From an uncultured Myxococcales bacterium (GTDB taxonomy: Bacteria; Myxococcota_A; UBA9042), in contig CAINLT010000463.1 in the NCBI GenBank assembly GCA_903850505.1, positions 1 through 37,561 of the forward strand: a DNA stretch of 37,561 nt, read 5' to 3'. A model generated the notes under the pieces. The model ran no database searches and had not been told where the DNA came from. It saw nothing but the letters and a program-made list of their open reading frames with translations. Positions 1 to 10,500 of this stretch are shown here, one piece after another (the first letter of the stretch is position 1; the number at the start of each line of letters is the position of its first letter). The translations under genes and the position numbers were made by a program.

Positions 1-1
1 C

Positions 2-331
2 GCCGATGAACGGCGCGCGACGACGCAGCGGTTGAAGCAGGAAGTCGACAAGTCAGAGCGCGATTTGCGGGCCGGCCTGTCGCAAACGCGTGCGGAAATC
101 GCCGTGGATCGGCACACGTTGGACGTCGCGCTGAGCCAGGCGCGCAAGGCCAAACGGACCGCGGAGATCGTCGGCAAGGCGCAAGTGGCCGGCGGTGCGA
201 CGTCCCTGGAAGTCGCGGAAGCCGATACGAACCTGCGGATTGCGGAAGCGACCGTCGAGCGTGAGCGAATCAACCTGAACCTCGCGATCTTGCGGCTGCG
301 TCATCTGACCGGCAACGTCCGTCCTGAATAG
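2..331 (+). CDS. TolC-family outer membrane efflux protein, C-terminal part (truncated at window start)
   Basis: Open frame from base 2 to the stop at 331. Coiled-coil-like sequence (AQVAGGATSLEVAEADTNLRIAEATVERERINLNLAILRLRHLTG) typical of TolC C-terminal regions; directly upstream of MFP and RND genes. Confidence 0.75.
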   Translation, partial: ADERRATTQRLKQEVDKSERDLRAGLSQTRAEIAVDRHTLDVALSQARKAKRTAEIVGKAQVAGGATSLEVAEADTNLRIAEATVERERINLNLAILRLRHLTGNVRPE

Positions 332-382
332 ACCTCTCCATTTTCTGCTGCCCATCTGCGCCCACCGCGCCAAGGAAGAGCC

Positions 383-1570
383 ATGCGCTTGTTGTACCTG
401 CTGCCCCTCGTCAGTCTTGTTGCTTGCAAAGGTGCGCCGCCCGCGGCCCAACCCGTTGCGGCGCCGCAGAAAGCGGCTGTGACGCAGTCCGTTCACGCGG
501 CGGCCGTCAAGGAAGAGAAGCTGCCCGCCGTCATCGAACTCTCCGGCACGCTGGAGGCCGACGAGCGCAGTGAAGTGGCGTCCTCGATCGCTGGCCTGGT
601 GACGGAAGTCGCCGTGGACGTGGGCAGCAAGGTCAAGAAGGGCGACCTGCTGGTGCGCATCGATCGGCGCGACGCGGCGATGCGGCTCGCGCAGGCGACG
701 GCGGCGACCGCACAGGCTGGCGCGCGACTGGGCTTGGCCCCGGGCGGCGCGTTCAACGCCAACAAGGTGCCGGAAGTGCAGGCGGCGCGGGAAGCGCTCG
801 ACCTCGCTGAGACCGATGCCAAGCGTGCGAAAGCATTGGTGGAAGGCGGGAGCGCGCCACAGTCGCAGCTGGACACGGCCAAGTCGCGGCAGGAGCAGGC
901 CAGGGCGCAATATGAGGCGACGCTGAACGGCGCGCGCACGTCCTGGGCGGCGCTGCAGGCGGCGAAGGCCGCGCAGGACATCACGGAGAAGGCCTCGGCC
1001 GATACCGACGTCATCGCGCCGTTTGACGGCGTCATCGACGCCAAGCGCGTGGCGCCGGGCGAATACGCGACGGTCGGCAAGGTCATGGTCGTGCTCGTGC
1101 GCACCGATCCGCTGCGCCTCCGCGTGGACGTGCCCGAGACGAACGCCGGCTCGGTGCAGATCGACGGCGACGTGCTGCTGACCGTCAGCGCGTATCCCGA
1201 CAAGGTGTTCAACGGCAAGATCAAACGCATCGGCGCGGCGCTCAAGGCGCAGTCCCGCGCGCTGGCCATCGAGGCTGAAGTGACCAACACCGACGGCGCG
1301 CTGAAGCCCGGCTTCTTTGCCCACGTTGCCTTGGTGCTCCCCGGCAAGGACGCCCCCGCGCTCCTCGTCCCGCCCAGCGCGATTGGCACGTCCGGCAGCG
1401 CCGCGCGCGTGTTCGTCATCCAGGGCGGCGTCGCCATCGAGCGCATCGTCGCGGTCGGCCGCAACTGGCAGGGCCTCGTGGAAGTGCGCGGCGCGCTCAA
1501 GCCCGGCGAAACCGTCGCCACTGATTCCCTGGACGCGCTGACCGATGGCGCCAACGTCTCGGTCAAGTAG
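383..1570 (+). CDS. RND efflux periplasmic adaptor (MFP/HlyD-like), lipoprotein
   Basis: Lipobox-like N-terminus (LVSLVACKG). Lipoyl/barrel motifs (VAVDVGSKVKKGDLLVRID, VIAPFDGVIDAKRVAPGEYATVGKVMVVLV). Followed by the RND gene 9 bp later. Confidence 0.9.
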   Translation: MRLLYLLPLVSLVACKGAPPAAQPVAAPQKAAVTQSVHAAAVKEEKLPAVIELSGTLEADERSEVASSIAGLVTEVAVDVGSKVKKGDLLVRIDRRDAAMRLAQATAATAQAGARLGLAPGGAFNANKVPEVQAAREALDLAETDAKRAKALVEGGSAPQSQLDTAKSRQEQARAQYEATLNGARTSWAALQAAKAAQDITEKASADTDVIAPFDGVIDAKRVAPGEYATVGKVMVVLVRTDPLRLRVDVPETNAGSVQIDGDVLLTVSAYPDKVFNGKIKRIGAALKAQSRALAIEAEVTNTDGALKPGFFAHVALVLPGKDAPALLVPPSAIGTSGSAARVFVIQGGVAIERIVAVGRNWQGLVEVRGALKPGETVATDSLDALTDGANVSVK

Positions 1571-1579
1571 GAGCACTTC

Positions 1580-4500
1580 ATGCAGTGGCTAGCCGCAATT
1601 TGCGTCCGTCGTCCCGTATTCGCGTCCGTCATCATGCTCGTGCTGACGGTTCTCGGCCTTTTCAGCTACGGCGCGCTCGGCGTTGACCGCTTTCCCAAGA
1701 TCGACATTCCCACGGTGCTCATCCTGACGACGCTGCCGGGTTCGGCGCCGGAGGAAGTGGAGACCGAGATCAGTGACAAGATCGAAGCCGCGGTGAACAC
1801 CATCAGCGGCATCGACGAACTGCGTTCGACGTCGACCGAAGGCGTGAGCCAGGTCATCGTCACCTTTGCGCTGGAAAAGCCGCTGGATACGGCGACGCAG
1901 GAAGTGCGCGACAAAGTGAGCGCCGTGCTCGCCAACCTGCCGCCGGGCATCGATCCGCCAATCATCTCCAAGATTGATCCGGATGCCGCGCCGGTCCTGA
2001 CGCTGGCGCTTTCGGCCAACGCTTCGCCGCGTGACCTGACGGAATTCGCCGACAAGACCCTGCGCCGCGAGCTGGAATCGCTCTCAGGCGTCGGTGAAGT
2101 GACGCTGATTGGCGGCCGTCCGCGGCAGGTCAACGTCTGGATCGATCCGGAGAAGCTCATCAAATACGCGATGTCTGCGGCGGAAGTGGAGCGCACGCTG
2201 CGCACGCAGAACCTGGAATTGCCCTCGGGACGTGTGGAGTCGGGCGCGCGGCAGCTGACGCTCCGGACGCGCGGTCGCGTGGAGAACGTGAAGCAGTTTG
2301 AAGACCTGTTCGTGGGCACCCGTGACGGCTCGCAAGTGCGCGTGCGCGATGTGGCGCGCGTGGAAGACGGTACCGCGGAGCCGGAATCCGTGGGCTATCG
2401 CGGCGCCAAGCCGACGATCCTGCTGAACATCCGCAAGCAGTCGGGCACCAACACGGTCGCGATTGTGCACAACGTGAAGGAGCGCCTGGAGGATCTGAAG
2501 AAGCGTCTCCCGGCGGGCTATTCGATCGAAGTGGCGCGCGATCAGTCGGAGTTCATCGAGAACGCCATCGACGCCGTCAAAGAGCACCTCATCCTCGGCG
2601 CGCTCTGCGCCGCGCTCATCGTGCTTGTCTTCCTCGGCAACTTCCGCTCGACCATCATCGCGGCCATCGCCATCCCGGTGTCGATCATCTCGACGTTTGC
2701 CATCATGCAGTTTGCCGGCTTCAGCCTGAACACGATTACGCTGCTGGCGCTCACGCTCGCGGTCGGCATCGTGATCGACGACGCCATCGTCGTGCTTGAA
2801 ATCATCTGGCGCAAAATCGACGAAGAGGGGATGGATCCGTACGAAGCGGCCATCGCCGGTACCGAGGAAATCGGCCTCGCGGTGCTCGCGACCACGCTCT
2901 CGCTTGTCGCCGTTTTCATGCCCGTCGCGTTCATGGGCGGCATCGTCGGTCGGTTCATGAACTCCTTTGGCCTGACGATGTCGTTCTCCATCATGGTGTC
3001 GCTGCTCGTGTCGTTCGTTCTGACGCCGATGCTCTGCGCGCGCTGGCTGAAGAAGTCGTTCGTCGCGGAAGTCGCGAGCCATGTGCAGACGGGTCACGGC
3101 GCGCATGCGCACGGTGGCCATGGCGGTACCGGTGGCTCGGGCATCGTGTACCGGACGATTGAAGCCGGCTACCTGAAGATCCTCGCGTGGTGCCTGCATC
3201 ACCGCTGGGTCGTCGTCGTGGCGTCGTTGGGGGCCATCCTCAGCATCGGCGCGCTCGGCAAGGCGGCCAACAAGAACTTCCTGCCGGACGAAGACGAATC
3301 GCAGTTCCAGGTCACGGTGCGCGCGGCGGAAGGCACGAGCCTGGACGAAATGCGGCTCCTGACCACGCGGATCGCCGGCGACATCCAGAAGATTCCGGGC
3401 GTGATGTACGGCGTGACGACGATCGGCGACGACGCGCAGAAGACGCCCAATCTGGGCGGCATCTACGTCAAGCTGCGGCCGGTGTCCGAGCGCAAAGAGT
3501 CGCAGCAGGAGCTGATTGCCAAGGCGCGCGCGCTGATTCTGCCCAAGTACGGTGCAGGCAATCGCATCTCCGTAAGCATGGTGCAGGCGTTCTCCGCGGG
3601 CGGCGCGAACTTTCCGGTCATGTATCAGGTCACCGGACCGGACATGACCAAGATCGCTGAGTACACAGGCAAGCTGTTGGCCAAGCTCAAAGAAATGCCC
3701 GGCGTTGTTGACCCGGACACGTCGCTCATCGTCGGCAAGCCGGAATTGCGCGCACACATTGACCGCGCGAAAGCCGCGGAGCTGGGTGTGAACGTCGGCG
3801 ATGTTTCCGCCGCGCTGCGGTTGCTCGTCGGCGGCTATGAAGTGACCAACTACAATGAAAATGGCGAGCAGTATGAAGTCCATGCGCGTGCGGAACCGGG
3901 CAATCGCGCCGATCCCGCGGGCCTGCGCCGCCTTTCCGTACCGTCGGCCAAGCTCGGTGCGGTCACGTTGGACAACGTCGTGACCTTCACGGAAGGCGCG
4001 GGTCCGTCCAAGATTGACCGGTACAACCGCCGCCGTCAGGCCATGGTGATGTGCAACATCGTCAAGGGCGCGTCAGAAGCCAAAGTCATCGAGAACCTGC
4101 AAGCCGCGACGGCTGAACTGCACATGCCGCCCGAGTATTCGGCCAGCCCGGTCGGTCGCTCCAAGGAATTGGGCAAGGCGGCCAAGAACTTTGGCCTGGC
4201 GTTCATGATGTCCTTTATCTTCATGTACCTCGTGCTCGCCGCGCAGTTCGAGTCCTGGCTCCACCCGATCACCATCTTGCTGTCCCTGCCGCTGACGGTG
4301 CCGTTCGCGATTCTCAGCGTCATCATCTTCCAGCAGTCGCTCAACATCTTCTCGATGCTGGGTATTCTGGTGTTGTTTGGCGTGGTGAAGAAGAACTCCA
4401 TCTTGCAGATTGACCATACCATCAAGTTACGCGCGGCCGGCCAGACCCGGTGGGATGCAATGATCCACGCCAACCGCGACCGGTTGCGGCCGATCCTGAT

Positions 4501-4759
4501 GACGACCGCGGCTTTTGTGGCTGGCATGATTCCGCTGGTGTTCTCCTCGGGCGCGGGCGCGGGCACCAACCGCGCGACGGGCTTCGTCATCATCGGCGGT
4601 CAGTCCCTCTCACTGCTGCTCACGCTGCTGGCGACGCCGGTCGCGTACTCGCTGTTTGACGATTTGTCCGTCAAGTCCAGCGCGCTTTACGCCCGGCTGT
4701 TTGGCGGCAAGAAGGTCGCGCCGGTGAAGCTGGGCACGGAACCGTTGCCGCCGGGTTAG
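1580..4759 (+). CDS. RND efflux transporter permease (HAE1/AcrB-like)
   Basis: 1059 aa; N-term MQWLAAICVRRPVFASVIMLVLTVLGLFSYGALGVDRFPKIDIPTV; TM4 DD motif (VGIVIDDAIVVLEII); TM10 Lys (GVVKKNSILQ). Confidence 0.95.
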   Translation: MQWLAAICVRRPVFASVIMLVLTVLGLFSYGALGVDRFPKIDIPTVLILTTLPGSAPEEVETEISDKIEAAVNTISGIDELRSTSTEGVSQVIVTFALEKPLDTATQEVRDKVSAVLANLPPGIDPPIISKIDPDAAPVLTLALSANASPRDLTEFADKTLRRELESLSGVGEVTLIGGRPRQVNVWIDPEKLIKYAMSAAEVERTLRTQNLELPSGRVESGARQLTLRTRGRVENVKQFEDLFVGTRDGSQVRVRDVARVEDGTAEPESVGYRGAKPTILLNIRKQSGTNTVAIVHNVKERLEDLKKRLPAGYSIEVARDQSEFIENAIDAVKEHLILGALCAALIVLVFLGNFRSTIIAAIAIPVSIISTFAIMQFAGFSLNTITLLALTLAVGIVIDDAIVVLEIIWRKIDEEGMDPYEAAIAGTEEIGLAVLATTLSLVAVFMPVAFMGGIVGRFMNSFGLTMSFSIMVSLLVSFVLTPMLCARWLKKSFVAEVASHVQTGHGAHAHGGHGGTGGSGIVYRTIEAGYLKILAWCLHHRWVVVVASLGAILSIGALGKAANKNFLPDEDESQFQVTVRAAEGTSLDEMRLLTTRIAGDIQKIPGVMYGVTTIGDDAQKTPNLGGIYVKLRPVSERKESQQELIAKARALILPKYGAGNRISVSMVQAFSAGGANFPVMYQVTGPDMTKIAEYTGKLLAKLKEMPGVVDPDTSLIVGKPELRAHIDRAKAAELGVNVGDVSAALRLLVGGYEVTNYNENGEQYEVHARAEPGNRADPAGLRRLSVPSAKLGAVTLDNVVTFTEGAGPSKIDRYNRRRQAMVMCNIVKGASEAKVIENLQAATAELHMPPEYSASPVGRSKELGKAAKNFGLAFMMSFIFMYLVLAAQFESWLHPITILLSLPLTVPFAILSVIIFQQSLNIFSMLGILVLFGVVKKNSILQIDHTIKLRAAGQTRWDAMIHANRDRLRPILMTTAAFVAGMIPLVFSSGAGAGTNRATGFVIIGGQSLSLLLTLLATPVAYSLFDDLSVKSSALYARLFGGKKVAPVKLGTEPLPPG

Positions 4760-4835
4760 CCGCTGCGGCAAAGCGCGTCGATGGTGCCCGAGGCAAGTCG
4801 CAGCACCTGCGCGCCCTCACCGACGAGCCGCGGAG

Positions 4836-5639
4836 CTACTTCAGCGCCGGTACAACCCACGCCGTCGTCAGCCAATCCAGCGCGACTTTCTCATCCCGCA
4901 GCAGCCGATCCAGCGCGCGCACGTCCGCATCCGGCTGCAGCGCGTCGCTCGCGTAGGCGCGGGCGTAGAGCAGCCAGTTGGAGAGCTCGTAGCGGTGCAG
5001 CAGCGCGCCAAAGCGGTGGGCGTCCAGCTTGGCCAGGATCGCCAGCGCGGCATCCACGCCGGAGCACGCCAGCAGCGAAGTCGCGGCGTCAAACAGGAGC
5101 TCGCGCAGGTCCTCAAACGCCTGCTCGGGATCGGCGGCGATCGTCTCCAGGAGCGCGGCAAAGTCGTCCTCGGAGAGGCCAGCGGCATCGGCAGACTCCG
5201 CCATCGCCGGCACTTGCGTCGCCAGGAAGGACGACTCCGGCGCGTGGTGCAGCAGGCGACCGACTAGATAAACATCAAACGCGCTGGCGATCGCTTCGCC
5301 AAAAAACAGCGCGTCGGCGGAAGGCTTCGTGCCACCCGGCGTCAGCGCCTGCGCCGCGAGCCGATGCCACGCGATATGGGTCAGCACGTCCGCCGGCACG
5401 TCGCGGTCCACGAGCACGTCGCCGTCCGCCTCGCCCCAGAACGTCAGCCCAAGGAAGACCGCGTGGTCCCAGCGCGCCATCGCCGGCGGCAGGACACGAA
5501 AACGGTAGGATTGCAGCCGCAGGATCTTCTTCAGATCGGCGTAGAGGCCGACGTGGCGAAAGCTCGGTTCGTCGTCGATCGTGACGTCGTCGAGGCTGTA
5601 GGTGGTGAGTCCGTGGGCGTTGGGGCTGAGTTTGCTCAT
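4836..5639 (-). CDS. Hypothetical protein, gene immediately downstream of recD
   Basis: ATG at 5639 chosen over the TTG at 5645. Starts 22 nt after the recD stop. Contains HIAWH followed by an acidic FFGEAIASAFDVY segment. Confidence 0.8.
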   Translation of the reverse strand: MSKLSPNAHGLTTYSLDDVTIDDEPSFRHVGLYADLKKILRLQSYRFRVLPPAMARWDHAVFLGLTFWGEADGDVLVDRDVPADVLTHIAWHRLAAQALTPGGTKPSADALFFGEAIASAFDVYLVGRLLHHAPESSFLATQVPAMAESADAAGLSEDDFAALLETIAADPEQAFEDLRELLFDAATSLLACSGVDAALAILAKLDAHRFGALLHRYELSNWLLYARAYASDALQPDADVRALDRLLRDEKVALDWLTTAWVVPALK

Positions 5640-5655
5640 GGCCAACAGGGTAGCA
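5640..5655 (-). promoter_or_regulatory. Candidate extended -10 element directly upstream of the hypothetical gene
   Basis: On the minus strand: TGCTACCCT, 7 nt, ATG (5639). No convincing -35. Confidence 0.3.
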
Positions 5656-5661
5656 CGTTTT

Positions 5662-7581
5662 CTACCACAGCAGGTCCGCCAGCCCCGACGCGCGACTCAC
5701 CCGCCGCGCCAGCGCCGCCGCCATCCGCTCCGGCGCGCCCAGCCAATCCAGCCGATCGCTCGTCCGCGTGATGCCCGTGTAGACAAGTTCGCGCGTCTGG
5801 ATGGGCGAATCGCGGTCCGCCAGCACCAACGCCACGCGGTTGAACTGCGAGCCCTGGCTCTTGTGCACCGTCATCGCCAGCGCGCCCATCACCTGCGGCA
5901 GCCGGACCAGCGGAACGGCCTTGGTGCGCAGCACGCCCGCCACCGTCTTGGCAAAGATCGCCTGCAGCCCGTCGGCCGTCGGCAGCACCAGCCCGATGTC
6001 GCCGTTCATGAGCGCCACGTCATACGCGTTCTCCGTGACGAGCACCGGCTGCCCCAGCCAGAAACCCTGCTTGGTCGGCAGATTCTCGCCAAGCGACGCG
6101 CGCACGCGTTCCGCCAGCGCCCGCTCCAGCCCCGCCACGCCCAGCGGACCATTCCGATGCACCGCGAGCACGCGATACCCGTCAAACGCCCGCAGCAGCG
6201 CGGCATGGAACCGCGGATCCTGCAGCGCTGCACCGCGCGGTCCATGTTCGGCCAGCGCCAGCCGCAGCGGCGCGACGTAGCCGTCCAGATACGGTGCCGC
6301 CAACTGCTGCAACTGCGCGGCGCTCGGTCGGCCATTTTGCGGCGCGCCGAGCTGCTGCACCCGCGTCGGGAGCGTCTCGTTGGCGGGCAGCGGCCCGGTG
6401 CCGTTCAGCAGCGCCAGCGCTTCCAGCTCCCCCGGCTTGTCCCCGCGCTGGAGCAGCATCGCCAGTTGCCCAATGGTCGGCGCGTGGGCAAAGCGCCGCG
6501 ACACCGTGAACCGCACCACGGATTGCCGCAGCGGCGGCCCCGCCGCGTCATCGTCCTGCAGCGCGCCGTGGACGAGATCCGCCAGCACCGTGCCCGCCTC
6601 CACGCTTGCGAGCTGATCGCGGTCGCCCAGCAGGATCAGCCGCGCGTGCGGTGGCACGGCGTCCAGCAGCCGGCGCATCAGCGTCAAGTCGACCATCGAC
6701 GCTTCATCCACGACGATGACGTCCGCCTCCAGCGGATTGCCGGCATGGAACCGCGCGCCGCCGTCCGGGCGCATGCCCAGCAGCTTGTGCAGCGTCCGCG
6801 GCGCCAGTTGCCCCAACCGGGTCCGGGTCTGCGCGCTCACGCCCGGCAGTTCGTCCAGCTTCTCCTGGATCGCCTCCGCCATCCGCACAGCGGCCTTGCC
6901 CGTCGGCGCCGACAACTGAATGTTCAGCGGCCGCAGCGGGTCATCGTGCTCCAGCAGCAGCGCCAGCAGCCGTTTGATGCTGAACGTCTTGCCGGTGCCC
7001 GGCCCGCCCGTCACCACCGTCAGCCGCCGGGCCAGCGCCACGCGCACCGCTTGCGCCGCCTCGCCGGTCAATTCCAGCTTCGCCAGCCCCGCGTCCACGA
7101 GCGCCGCGGGCAGCGGATTCGCCACCGGCACCGCCAGCGCCAGCAGCCGCGCCGCCAGCAGCTCCTGTTCGCGCCACATCCGCCGCGTCATCAGCAGCAC
7201 CTGGCCCGACGCGAGCCGCTGCTGCACAAACGGCGTCTGGCCCACCGGCGGCCCCACGAGCGCGCTCGCGAGCGCCTTCACTTGCCACGCCTCGCCATCG
7301 ACCGGCCATGCCACCGGCGGCTCCGGCGGTTGCGGATCCTGGGCGCGCTGCACCAGCCGCTCGTCGTCGATCGTTTGCGGCACGGTCAGCAGATCCACGC
7401 CCACGTGACCCGCCCGCGGCCCGCGCACGGCAAACGCGAGCGCCAGCAGCACGTCGGGATCGGTCTCGGCAAAGCGCGCCGCCACTGTGTCGACCAGCAG
7501 TACGTCGGTCGGCTGCAATACGGCGGGCACAAAGGTCGCCACGCGCTCCGCGAACGCGGCATTCAGCAGCGGCAGGCTCAT
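5662..7581 (-). CDS. recD: Exodeoxyribonuclease V alpha subunit, RecD helicase
   Basis: Walker A GGPGTGKTFSIKRLLALLL, Walker B VIVVDEASMVDLTLMRRLL, C-term AMTVHKSQGSQFNRVALVL and YTGITRTSDRL. Start at 7581 overlaps the recB stop (ATGA). Confidence 0.93.
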   Translation of the reverse strand: MSLPLLNAAFAERVATFVPAVLQPTDVLLVDTVAARFAETDPDVLLALAFAVRGPRAGHVGVDLLTVPQTIDDERLVQRAQDPQPPEPPVAWPVDGEAWQVKALASALVGPPVGQTPFVQQRLASGQVLLMTRRMWREQELLAARLLALAVPVANPLPAALVDAGLAKLELTGEAAQAVRVALARRLTVVTGGPGTGKTFSIKRLLALLLEHDDPLRPLNIQLSAPTGKAAVRMAEAIQEKLDELPGVSAQTRTRLGQLAPRTLHKLLGMRPDGGARFHAGNPLEADVIVVDEASMVDLTLMRRLLDAVPPHARLILLGDRDQLASVEAGTVLADLVHGALQDDDAAGPPLRQSVVRFTVSRRFAHAPTIGQLAMLLQRGDKPGELEALALLNGTGPLPANETLPTRVQQLGAPQNGRPSAAQLQQLAAPYLDGYVAPLRLALAEHGPRGAALQDPRFHAALLRAFDGYRVLAVHRNGPLGVAGLERALAERVRASLGENLPTKQGFWLGQPVLVTENAYDVALMNGDIGLVLPTADGLQAIFAKTVAGVLRTKAVPLVRLPQVMGALAMTVHKSQGSQFNRVALVLADRDSPIQTRELVYTGITRTSDRLDWLGAPERMAAALARRVSRASGLADLLW

Positions 7582-10500
7582 GGGACCTCCTGCGCGGCCA
7601 ACGCGGCGTCCAGCGCGAGCACGACTGCCTTGGGCCACAGATCGGTGTAGACGCCAAAAGCCTGGCCGTCGTCCTGCAACGCGTCAGGGCCTTCCATGCC
7701 GCGCAGGTAGAGGTACAGATGGCCGCCGATGTGACGGTCGTAGTCGTACCCCGCCAGCCGTTCCTGCAGAAAACGGTGCAGCGCCAGCGTGTAGAACAGC
7801 GCCTGCAGGTGGTAGCCGTGGCGCGCCATGTCCCACGCCAGCCAATCGCGGGCATAGTGGCCGCGCAGGCAGAGCTGGCGGTTGCGCTGGGAGACGATCT
7901 TGTTGGTCTTGTAGTCGGCGATGAAATAACGGCCATCGACGCGCAGCACGAGGTCGATGGACCCGGTCAGCACGCCCGCCATCGCCGGAAATTGCGTCTC
8001 GTCGTGCACCATCCGCAGCCATGGCAAGCCGTCCCACCACTGGTCGTCGAGCCGATGCGCCAGCGCGGCCTGGATCGCCGTCGGCGCGACGCAAGGCAGG
8101 TGCGCCTCCCAATGCGCGCCGCCTGCCAGGGACAGGTCAAAATGCAGCTCGTCCAGCCGGTTGGCCGGCGTCAGGTCGCGCAGTGCGAAGCCGCGAGGCA
8201 GCTTGGTCGCGCCGCCGTGCAGCGGCGTGTCGAGGAACGCCGGGAGCGCCGCGAGCAGCGGTGCATGCGCCGGGCTGTAGACGACGCCCGCCCGCGCCGC
8301 CAGCGCCGGCGCAAGTCCCGCGAGCGCCGTTTCGTCCTTGCCGCCGCCGGTCTGGAAGTCCAGATGCTCCATCAGCGCGTGCACCCACTGGCCCACGTCG
8401 GTCCCGCCCGGCAGCGTCGCGAGCGCCACCGCCTGCGTGCGCGTGGGTTGTGCCGGCTCGGGCGTCTGGGCAAAATCGCCGTCTTCCAGCGGCGGCTGCC
8501 CCGGCAACGGCGGCTCGGCATCCGCCATCAGCAGGCTCGCCGGCGTGTCGCCGCCTTGTCCCGGCTCCCAAGCTCCCGTCGGCGCGGCGCCTTCCAAGGT
8601 GCGACCCGCGGCCAGCGCGGAGTAGCTCGTCACCAGCCACGGCGTCGTCAGCGGTCGATCCATCGGCCATTTTCGGGCTCCCAGCGGTGCGGCGATTTCA
8701 GCGGCAACCTGCACGCGCGCCGCCACCTCCGTCAGCGGCGGCTCCACCCGCCACGCGACGTTGCCTTCTGACGCGTCCGCCATTTCCGTCAGCCGCTCGT
8801 GCCAGCGGCTCACGGCCGTCGTGTACTCATCCGGCGGACTGTTCTTGCCGGGATTCTTCAGCTTGGGCAGCGGCGCTTCGCTCGCGCCGGGCTGCGGTCG
8901 CAACGCCAGGGTTGAAAACGCGCTGCTCTGCGGGTCGCCGCCCGTCTGCCCCGCCGGCGACAGCCAAGCGACCGTCAGATGCCGCGCTCGCGTCAGCGCC
9001 ACGTACAGCAGCCGTCGCTGCTCCTGCAGCGTTTCCAGCTCAAGCACTGCCTCGGCCTTGGTGCGCGCTACGCTGCCCGGCGGCGCCATTTCCAGGCAAA
9101 CGATGCCGTGCGCAGCGTGAAATTTCACCGGCTCATTGCCGCGCGCCGAGCCGCCATTCTCCGCCCAGGCAAAGGGCAGCAGGACGACCGGGTACTCCAG
9201 ACCCTTGCTCGCGTGCACCGTGACGATTTGCACCGCCGCTGCGTCGCTTTCCAGCCGCAGGGATTGCTCGTCGCTCGGCTGTCCCAAGGCCTCCTGCACC
9301 TGCGCCCGCAGCCACGCCGCCAGCCCGCCGGGACTCAGACGCGTCCGCCGCTCTTCGGCATGGCATAGCTCTGCGAGATGGCGCACATCGGTCGCCAGCC
9401 GCTCGCCATCGCTGCCCGCCAGCAGCCGTTCGACCGCCTGCGTCTGGTCCAGCGCGCTCTCCCACACCCGCACAAAACCTTGCATCGGCCAGCGATTGGC
9501 CCAGTGGCTGATCTGCGTCAGCCACGCGGTCCAGTCGCGTTGGGTCGGCGCCGCTTCGACCTGGCGGTTCAGCGCATCGGCAGCCTGCAGCGCATCGTCC
9601 AGTTCACGCAGCGTCCAGCCAATCAGCGGCGTCGTAGCCAGCGTCCGCGCTTGACCGTCCCGCCCCGGCGCCGCCACCGCATCGAGCCACGCCAGCAGCC
9701 ACGTCACCGCTGGGCTGGCAAACACGCTGCGCCGACCCGCCGCCACCGACGCGACGCCCACCCGCGCGAGCGCCCGCTGGATCTTGCGCGCCTGCCGACC
9801 CGTCCGCACCAGCACGGCCACGTCGCCCGCCCGCAGCGGCCGCGCGCCGGCATCGCCGTCGAGCTGCGCCGTCTCCAGCAGCAGGCAAGTCTCACGGGCG
9901 CACAGCTGCGCGGCCACGTCCTCGCCGACGTCGCGCGAGCCAATCCGCCCCGGTTGGCCACCCGGCTGGACCGCCGCATCAAACCAGCGCACCTCAAACG
10001 GCACGCGCGGCTCCGCATCGCCATCGGGCGCAACGCCCACGCGCATGCGCGCGCCGACCTTGGCGGCCGTCACCGCGATGTAGTCAAAGCCCGGCGCGTC
10101 CGCCGCGTCTCCAGTGCGCAGCGCAAACGCGTCTGATCCTTCGCGCCAAAAATGGTTCATCGCCGCGACGTAGCCGGGGTCCGATCGCCAGTTCTGCCGC
10201 ATCGTCGCGCGCTGCGTTGTTGCGCCGCCCGATGCGACCGCCGCCATGTAGACGTGCACGTCCGCGCCGCGAAAGCCGTAGATCGCCTGCTTGGGATCGC
10301 CGATGAGCAGCAGCGGTTTCTGCGCCGCCTGGAACGCCGCCTGCAGCACAGTCCACTGCGCGCTGTCCGTATCCTGGAATTCGTCCACGAGCGCGGCGTC
10401 GTACCGTTTGCCGATAGCGATCGCGAGCGCGCCTTGCGGGCCTTCCGCCGTGATTCGCTCCGCCAGCCGCGACAGCATCGCGTCGTAGGTCAGGACCCCG

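Noticed and set aside
53-1635. Minus-strand ORFs (53-1576, 493-1635) opposite the first MFP
   Set aside because: Antisense of a clear MFP gene; low-complexity composition, no motifs.
2084-3883. 599-aa minus-strand ORF opposite the first RND pump
   Set aside because: Asp/Arg/His-rich shadow of the RND reading frame.
4760-4835. Short minus-strand frame ending RLVGEGAQVLRLASGTIDALCRSG after the hypothetical gene
   Set aside because: Protein-like but out of frame with the upstream gene, only about 24 aa, no start; could be a decayed 3' end but not supportable.
5602-7650. 682-aa + strand ORF over recD
   Set aside because: Arg/Gln/His-rich mirror of recD codons with no domain; antisense artefact.
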